Source of the DNA: an uncultured Fibrobacter sp.
GTDB taxonomy: Bacteria; Fibrobacterota; Fibrobacteria; Fibrobacterales; Fibrobacteraceae
Assembly (NCBI GenBank): GCA_946183925.1
Contig: CAMHDS010000014.1
Location: forward strand, 1-38,070
DNA: 38,070 bases
Direction of reading: 5' to 3'
Shown: positions 33,570 to 38,070 of the stretch, in pieces
How the letters are laid out: every line of letters starts with the position of its first letter
How positions within the stretch are numbered: position 1 is the stretch's first letter
Notes under the pieces: generated by a model
The model's database searches: none
What the model saw: only the letters and a program-made list of their open reading frames with translations
Told to the model about the DNA's origin: nothing
Position numbers and translations under genes: made by a program

Positions 33570-33788
33570 ATGGCTCGCGAAATTCGAGAGACCCCTATTT
33601 TGTTCGGCGAGGATGCTCGCCGGTTTTTGGCCCGTATGGAAGAGCGGCACCCGGAACCTCCGGAAGTTCGTGCCCGCATCCAACGGAATTACGAACTTTT
33701 CAAAAAGGCTTATGAGCGAGGCATGGCAAAGATGCGTGCCCGCGAAGCGGCCAACGGAGGTGATGACCCGTGCTTCAGAACCGTATAG
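33570..33788 (+). CDS. Small protein of GNAT cassette 2, probable antitoxin
   Basis: 72 residues, the same length as the copy at 26395, with identical N-terminal (MAREIRETPIL, GEDARRFLARM) and C-terminal (AYERGMAKMRAREAANGG, DDPCFRTV) parts and a divergent middle (EERHPEPPEVRARIQRNYEL). Start at 33570 chosen for the AAGAGGA ribosome binding site; an upstream ATG in frame has none. Overlaps the acetyltransferase gene by 19 bases with GGAGGTGAT inside its coding sequence. Variation confined to the middle suggests that this part sets partner specificity. Confidence 0.8.
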   Translation: MAREIRETPILFGEDARRFLARMEERHPEPPEVRARIQRNYELFKKAYERGMAKMRAREAANGGDDPCFRTV

Positions 33789-34330
33789 ATAAATCCCGTC
33801 TGGATTTTGTCCGATTGCGCCCTGCTAAGGCAGTTAAACATTTTGACTGCGGGGATAGGGATTTGAATGATTTTATCTTGATTCGGGCCTCTGCTTTTCA
33901 AAAGTATTTGATTGCTGTTACTTATGCTTGCGTTAGCATTGATGATGCAAGTAAGGTTTACGCCTATTGCAGTCTTGCCAATGATAAGGTTGCTATAACC
34001 GATTTCAAGGATAAGGCTGAATTCAATCGCTTCCGCAAAAAGAACGGCTTCCCAAACGAGAAACGTTTGAAAAGTTACCCTGCGGTCAAGTTGTGTCGTT
34101 TGGGTGTTGATGTTACTGCAAAGGGGAATCAGATTGGTTCAGGAATGCTGGATTACATCAAATGGATGTTCGCCACCGAGAATAGGACCGGTTGTCGCTT
34201 CTTGACAGTGGACGCCTACTTGGATGCGGTCCCGTTCTACGAAAAGAACGGCTTTCGCAGGATGAATGCCGAGGATAATGACCCCCATACCCGCCTTATG
34301 TATTACGACCTGATGGATATTGTTGGGTAA
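33770..34330 (+). CDS. GNAT acetyltransferase, probable toxin (cassette 2)
   Basis: 186 residues from a GTG at 33770. Clearly homologous to the enzyme at 26595: VKHFDCGDRDLNDFILIRAS, YAYCSLAND, EKRLKSYPAVKLCRLGV, QIGSGMLDYIKWM (acetyl-CoA loop GNQIGSG, closer to the consensus than cassette 1), and LTVDAYLDAVPFYEKNGFRRM with the catalytic-type Tyr. Three residues shorter at the C-terminus than cassette 1. The same probable role as a TacT/AtaT-like toxin paired with the 72-residue protein. Confidence 0.87.
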   Translation: MLQNRIDKSRLDFVRLRPAKAVKHFDCGDRDLNDFILIRASAFQKYLIAVTYACVSIDDASKVYAYCSLANDKVAITDFKDKAEFNRFRKKNGFPNEKRLKSYPAVKLCRLGVDVTAKGNQIGSGMLDYIKWMFATENRTGCRFLTVDAYLDAVPFYEKNGFRRMNAEDNDPHTRLMYYDLMDIVG

Positions 34331-34410
34331 AAATGGTCAAAAAAGGCGGACTTTGTTCATTTTCGTGTTTTTTTCGGCCCTTTCAAGGCCCTTTTTTGTA
34401 TTTTTCGCCT

Positions 34411-35205
34411 ATGAATTTTCATCCTTTTGTAAAGCTGTTCCTCTGTGCGGCCCTGCTCGCCCCTGCGGCTTTTGCCCAGGAGACGGTGGAGTCCGTCCGT
34501 CGCCAGATCAAGGCGGTGGAGACGGAAACCGCCCGCGAAAAGTCGCTCCATGACACCGAGAAAAAACGCCACGCCGAATTCGTGGAGGTGGGCCGCAAAA
34601 AAGTCCAGGCCCTGGCCGCCCAGAACAAGACCCTGAAGGCGGAAATCGACTCCTTGAAGGCGGAACTGTCCCACCTTGCCGAGGCCCGCCAGAAAACTGC
34701 AGGCACTGTCCGCTGGTTCGAGGGCCGCAAGGCCAAGTACGGCGAGACCCTCGCAAAAGTTATCGACTCCCTGGCCCCCGTCTTTGAATCCGACTTCCCC
34801 TACCGCAACGAAGAAGCCGTCAAGAGCGTCCAGGAAATCGCGGGCCAGCTCCACAAGGGCCTCATCGAGGCGGACGACGCCCTGAACCGCACCCTGGAAG
34901 TCTTTTATGACCGTATCCGCCTGGGCTACACCACCGAGGTTTACAAGGGATTCTTACAGGTGGACGCCCGCAGCGTGCCCGGCACCTACCTCCGCTACGG
35001 CGCGGTGGAGAGCATCTTTGTGAGTAACGACGGCAACGACGTGCTGTGGCTCTCCCGCGGGGCCGACGGCACCTACCGCTGGAACAACGTCTCCGACAAC
35101 CTCGCCATGCGAACCGCCCTGAAGGACGTGATGAAGGTGGCCGAAGGCAAGACCGCCCCGAGGCTGGTGACCATTCCCGTGGTCGTTCCGAAGGAGGGGC
35201 TGTGA
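34411..35205 (+). CDS. DUF3450 periplasmic coiled-coil protein of a TonB2-type system
   Basis: 264 residues from the ATG at 34411. Signal peptide FVKLFLCAALLAPAAFAQ. Residues ~25-110 are a long coiled coil (VESVRRQIKAVETETARE, ALAAQNKTLKAEIDSLKAEL). The C-terminal half (TLEVFYDRIRLGYTTEVYKG, VPGTYLRYGAVESIFVSNDG) matches the DUF3450 family, known next to ExbB/ExbD/TonB genes in marine and other Gram-negatives. A TATTTTT box ends five bases before the ATG and no Shine-Dalgarno is seen, so the message may be leaderless. Its TGA overlaps the next ATG (TGATG). Confidence 0.85.
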   Translation: MNFHPFVKLFLCAALLAPAAFAQETVESVRRQIKAVETETAREKSLHDTEKKRHAEFVEVGRKKVQALAAQNKTLKAEIDSLKAELSHLAEARQKTAGTVRWFEGRKAKYGETLAKVIDSLAPVFESDFPYRNEEAVKSVQEIAGQLHKGLIEADDALNRTLEVFYDRIRLGYTTEVYKGFLQVDARSVPGTYLRYGAVESIFVSNDGNDVLWLSRGADGTYRWNNVSDNLAMRTALKDVMKVAEGKTAPRLVTIPVVVPKEGL

Positions 35206-36836
35206 TGAAAATCGGAATTCGGAATTCGGAATTCGGAATTGGAGGGGAATGCCTTCCCCTCGCTCGCACTGTGTCGCTCGCTACCCCTTCGAGCAGGGGC
35301 TCAGACGCCGCCCCCGCAACGCCCCGCTTTATTCGTTGGAGTGTTCTTTTCTTCGTCGCAGCTACCGCCCTGCTTGCTCCCGCAGCCTTTGCACAGCAGG
35401 CTCCTGCAGATATCGACGCCGTCAAGAAGCGGGCCGAACTGAACAGCGCCAAGGCCGACCTGGAAGAAGCCCGCAAAAAGCGGGACATGGCCGTTGCCGC
35501 CCGCTGGAAAGACCGTGAGACCGCCAACCAGGAGCGGGAACTTTTCAACGAGAAGTATAACGAAAGCAAGGAGAAGGTGGACGCCCTGATGTCGGAGCGG
35601 GCCCGCCTCTTCGAAGACGTGCGCGTGGCTAGGGAAGACCTGGCGCAGGTCAAGCTGCAGGCCGAAAAAGCACGTGCGGAATTTTTGTCTCTTGCGGCGG
35701 GCCCGGAGCGTCTGGAGACCCTCGCCAAGTTTCAGGAACAGGGAATCCCCTTCAAGATTTCTGAACGGGTAGAAGTCCAGAACAAGGTCAAGAAGGAAAT
35801 GGGCCTGTACAAGGACGACCCGGTCCGCATTGCCAAGGGACTGTTCGACGCCGCCCGCGCGGAGATGGGCTTTACCCGCGAAATCCAGATGGAACAGGGG
35901 GAACTGGTTTTTGGCCGGTCTGTGGCCCAGGGCATGCGCCTCCGCATGGGTGGCCTCTACGCCATGGAACTTGCGGATGCCGCCGACGGCCTCACCGGAA
36001 TCAAGCCTTCGGCCCTGATGCTCCCCGTGGCCGGCGAAAAGAAGCGCAGTTTCAGCTGGCAAGAAAACCTGACGCCCGAGACCCGGAAAGAGATTGAAGC
36101 CGCCTTCGCCCATGCCAAGGATTCCGCCTTTGTCAACGTGCCGGTGGACGTGCTTTTGAGTACGGAACTTTCCTCCGAGCTCGCAAACCATCAAGAAACC
36201 ACCTGGAAAGACGACCTGATGGAATTTTTCAGGAACGGTGGCATTCTGATGTACCCTATCGTGACGCTGTTCGGGCTTGGCCTGCTGGTGGCGCTGTGGC
36301 GGTTCCTGTGGCTTTTGATTGCGGGCTTTGGCGGCCTTTCTACGGGTCGCACCCTCAAGGCTCTTCGGAAGGGCGACCTGGAGACCGCCCGCGCCCAGGT
36401 GAAACGGGCCCACGGCAAGGTGGGGCGCGTGCTGAAGACGGTGCTTCTGAAGGACTATTCCGGCCGGGAAGCGGGGGAGAAGGCCCTGGAAGAGCTGTTT
36501 GCCCGGGAAGTCCCGAAAATCGAGAGCGGCCTCACCTGGATTTCCGTGTTTGCCGCTACAGCTCCGCTGCTTGGCCTCTTGGGTACGGTGATGGGCATGA
36601 TCGAACTCTTCGACGTGATTACCATGCATGGCACCTCTGATCCGAAGCTCTTGGCTGGCGGCATTTCCATCGCGCTGGTTACTACTGAGGCGGGCCTTAT
36701 CGTGGCTATCCCCCTGCAGCTGATCCACACCTTCCTCACCAACAGGGCGGATTCTTTGCGGAGCCGCATGGAAAGCGCAGGCCTTGCGGTGCTGAATGCG
36801 CTGTGGGTCAAGGAAAAGTCCCAGGAAAACGCCTAA
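35205..36836 (+). CDS. TtpC/ExbB-like proton-channel protein with N-terminal coiled coil
   Basis: 543 residues from the ATG at 35205 (AAGGAGG seven bases before). Residues 1-45 are encoded by a heptamer repeat and a palindromic repeat and look foreign; the true signal peptide begins near FIRWSVLFFVAATALLAPAA. A periplasmic coiled coil follows at ~75-175, then a globular region. The C-terminal ~200 residues are a MotA/TolQ/ExbB domain: MYPIVTLFGLGLLVALWRFL, ISVFAATAPLLGLLGTVMGM, and GGISIALVTTEAGLIVAIPL. This matches TtpC of TonB2 systems, which adds to ExbB-ExbD-TonB for uptake through outer-membrane receptors. Second of four genes. Confidence 0.87.
   Translation: MKIGIRNSEFGIGGECLPLARTVSLATPSSRGSDAAPATPRFIRWSVLFFVAATALLAPAAFAQQAPADIDAVKKRAELNSAKADLEEARKKRDMAVAARWKDRETANQERELFNEKYNESKEKVDALMSERARLFEDVRVAREDLAQVKLQAEKARAEFLSLAAGPERLETLAKFQEQGIPFKISERVEVQNKVKKEMGLYKDDPVRIAKGLFDAARAEMGFTREIQMEQGELVFGRSVAQGMRLRMGGLYAMELADAADGLTGIKPSALMLPVAGEKKRSFSWQENLTPETRKEIEAAFAHAKDSAFVNVPVDVLLSTELSSELANHQETTWKDDLMEFFRNGGILMYPIVTLFGLGLLVALWRFLWLLIAGFGGLSTGRTLKALRKGDLETARAQVKRAHGKVGRVLKTVLLKDYSGREAGEKALEELFAREVPKIESGLTWISVFAATAPLLGLLGTVMGMIELFDVITMHGTSDPKLLAGGISIALVTTEAGLIVAIPLQLIHTFLTNRADSLRSRMESAGLAVLNALWVKEKSQENA
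35213..35240 (+). repeat. Heptamer tandem repeat (CGGAATT)x4 at the 5' end of a coding gene
   Basis: Four exact copies begin eight bases after the A of the start codon at 35205. Because the unit is 7 bases, gain or loss of one copy shifts the reading frame. Confidence 0.9.
35241..35322 (+). repeat. Palindromic repeat copy R6 inside coding sequence
   Basis: GAGGGGAATGCCTTCCCCTC, then GCTCGC...GCTACCCCTTCGAGCAGGGG and CTCAGACGCC: the module order of R1-R4 (GGGGGAGGC palindrome, then CTACCCCCTC, GGGG.C). Here it is translated in frame. Confidence 0.6.
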
Positions 36837-36855
36837 GGAACTGTCGGGAGTTTCT

Positions 36856-37542
36856 GTGGAAACCGTAAGCGAAATATCCGTCATCGAGGCGGCTTTCGGA
36901 ATCCTCTTTCGGGGAGGGTGGGTGCTTGCGCCCATCTTTGCGCTGGGGTGGTTCGGATGGTTTTTGATGATCGAGCGCTACGGCTACTACTTTATGCTCA
37001 AGGGCGGCAGCGTGAACGGCGTGCTGGGCGGATTCTGGAAGAACCTGGAAAAGAAGGGGGAGGACGAAGCCTTCAAGAAACTTTCCCGCCGCCCCTACGG
37101 TTATTTTTACGCCCTGGCATGCGACGTGCGGAAGTATCGTGACCAGGGCCCCGTGGCGGTGCGCAACGCCATGGAAGAGACCCGCCACCGCATTTCGGTG
37201 AACCTTTCCAAGTCCCTGAGGACCATTTCTACCTGTGCGGCCATCGCCCCCATGCTTGGCCTCTTGGGAACGGTGTCTGGCATGGTGCACACTTTTGAGA
37301 CTATCCAGCTTTTTGGCTTCGGAAACCCGGTGCTCTTGGCCGACGGCATTTCAGAAGCGCTGCTTACTACCCAGGCGGGGCTTCTGGTGGCGTTCCCCCT
37401 GATGCTTGCCTACAACTACTTGGCGGGCCGTGTAGAGGATGTAGAAAAGCAGGCCTGGAGCGAAGCGCTGAAGTATGAGTCCTATGTTTTTAATGCGGCA
37501 AATTCGGTCGTGGACCGTGCTGCCGCTGCGGAGGAAAAATGA
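36856..37542 (+). CDS. exbB: ExbB/TolQ-family proton channel protein
   Basis: 228 residues from a GTG at 36856, five bases after GGGAG; longer frames would overlap the previous gene. Three membrane helices in the ExbB order: VLAPIFALGWFGWFLMIERY, then ISTCAAIAPMLGLLGTVSGM, and LLTTQAGLLVAFPLMLAYNY, with the conserved Thr and Gly residues of the channel. Between helix 1 and 2 is the cytoplasmic domain (AVRNAMEETRHRISVNLSKS). With ExbD it converts the proton gradient into force on TonB. It starts 19 bases after the TtpC-like gene and overlaps exbD by 4 bases (ATGA). Confidence 0.92.
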   Translation: METVSEISVIEAAFGILFRGGWVLAPIFALGWFGWFLMIERYGYYFMLKGGSVNGVLGGFWKNLEKKGEDEAFKKLSRRPYGYFYALACDVRKYRDQGPVAVRNAMEETRHRISVNLSKSLRTISTCAAIAPMLGLLGTVSGMVHTFETIQLFGFGNPVLLADGISEALLTTQAGLLVAFPLMLAYNYLAGRVEDVEKQAWSEALKYESYVFNAANSVVDRAAAAEEK

Positions 37543-37943
37543 GTTTTATCCGTAAGCGTTCGCAGGATGGCGGAAAGATAGACGTGTCCCCCATGCTGGA
37601 CATGGTGTTCATCCTGCTCATCTTCTTTATCGTGACGTCGACGTTCACCCGTGAGACCGGCGTGGACGTGACTAAGCCCAAGGCAAGTTCTGCAAAGGAC
37701 CTGGCCAAGGAAAGTATTTTGATCGGCGTGACCCGCCAGGGCACAATTCACATCAACGAGACCCAGGTGAACCTTTCCACCCTCAATACGGTGCTTCGCC
37801 AGATGATGGCCGAATCTCCGGACCGGCCGGTGATTATCGTGAGCGACCGTGACGCCCCCAACGGCGTGGTGGTGGACATTCTGGACGAATGCAACCTGGC
37901 CAAGGTCCGCAAGGTTTCCATTTCGGCGAATAGGGAGGAATGA
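37539..37943 (+). CDS. exbD: ExbD/TolR-family protein
   Basis: 134 residues. IDVSPMLDMVFILLIFFIVT is the single membrane helix with the proton-carrying Asp21 (as Asp25 in E. coli ExbD). The periplasmic domain shows the ExbD pattern: LIGVTRQGTIHINETQVNLS, TVLRQMMAESPDRPVIIVSD, VVVDILDECNLAKVRKVSIS. Partner of ExbB. The usual next gene, tonB, is not seen before the window ends; a repeat array follows the stop. Confidence 0.93.
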   Translation: MSFIRKRSQDGGKIDVSPMLDMVFILLIFFIVTSTFTRETGVDVTKPKASSAKDLAKESILIGVTRQGTIHINETQVNLSTLNTVLRQMMAESPDRPVIIVSDRDAPNGVVVDILDECNLAKVRKVSISANREE

Positions 37944-37974
37944 CCTAGTAGGCAGTAAACAGTGGTTAGTAAGC

Positions 37975-38070
37975 AGTGATTAGGACTATTTCTAAAGCAC
38001 TAATCACCAACCACTAACCACTAACCACTAACCACTAACCACTAACCACTAACCACTAACCACTAACCAC
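37975..38070. repeat. Heptamer array (ACCACTA)n with inverted heptamer-like stretch
   Basis: From 38010 to the right edge ACCACTA repeats without break for 61 bases (8.7 copies) and continues beyond the window. Ahead of it, AGTGGTTAG...AGTGATTAG (37951-37983) is in the opposite sense; GTGATTAG (37976-37983) pairs with CTAATCAC (38000-38007) across 16 bases. Non-coding, directly after exbD. Confidence 0.85.

Noticed and set aside
34862..35728. Minus-strand frame of 288 codons, Ser/Arg-rich
   Set aside because: Opposite the DUF3450/TtpC-like junction; composition explained by the complementary genes and the repeat.
35301..36935. Long open frame (544 codons) on the minus strand opposite the TtpC-like gene
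   Set aside because: Antisense shadow; no recognisable domain or ribosome binding site.
38010..38070. Telomere-like or CRISPR-like repeat
   Set aside because: Seven-base unit without spacers; simply a short tandem repeat.

Overview
The window looks like a chromosomal segment of Fibrobacter or a close relative. This is inferred from secreted GLUG-repeat proteins with Ser/Asp-rich linkers and lipoboxes, a secretion-type C-terminal domain, TATATTT-type -7 promoter boxes like those of the Fibrobacteres-Chlorobi-Bacteroidetes group, and many GGGGGAGGC-type palindromic intergenic repeats. Housekeeping genes are GC-rich with tightly overlapping start and stop codons. Two AT-richer accessory blocks (about 19.1-27.2 kb and 28.4-34.3 kb) lie between them.

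Left part, minus strand (1-14.8 kb): the start of uppP (runs off the left edge); a three-gene envelope operon (lipoprotein, LPP20-like periplasmic protein, probable outer-membrane protein); a complete recC-recB-recD operon for double-strand-break repair; and a HIRAN-domain protein. Plus strand 14.9-18.6 kb: a compact operon of chorismate mutase, prephenate dehydrogenase with ACT domain, an EPSP-synthase-like protein whose catalytic motifs look eroded, and NAD kinase.

Accessory block 1: a BrnT/BrnA-like toxin-antitoxin pair, a 600-base intergenic region with repeats and a structured RNA (copy A), a PH/TM2/OB-fold membrane protein, an HEXXH lipoprotein, a GLUG lipoprotein, a zinc-ribbon/OB-fold membrane protein, an RDD protein, a NERD protein, and a two-gene small-protein/GNAT cassette. 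Then comes core purT. Accessory block 2: a RhuM fragment cut off at a repeat, a second copy of the structured RNA (copy B) ahead of a 965-residue GLUG protein, more repeats, a possible sigma-54 promoter, a small ribbon-helix-helix-like protein, and a second copy of the small-protein/GNAT cassette.

Right part: a TonB2-type energy-transduction operon (DUF3450 protein, TtpC/ExbB-like, ExbB, ExbD), with TonB presumably beyond the edge. Its second gene carries a heptanucleotide tandem repeat and a palindromic repeat inside the reading frame. The window ends in another heptamer array.

The strongest candidates for something undescribed are: (1) a two-copy leader RNA with covarying stems and mutually exclusive antiterminator/terminator pairings; (2) a shared CAACAGTTGTT element upstream of all three toxin-antitoxin-like cassettes; (3) the palindromic repeat family that has entered a protein-coding gene. 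All structure and homology calls were made by eye; no searches or folding were run.
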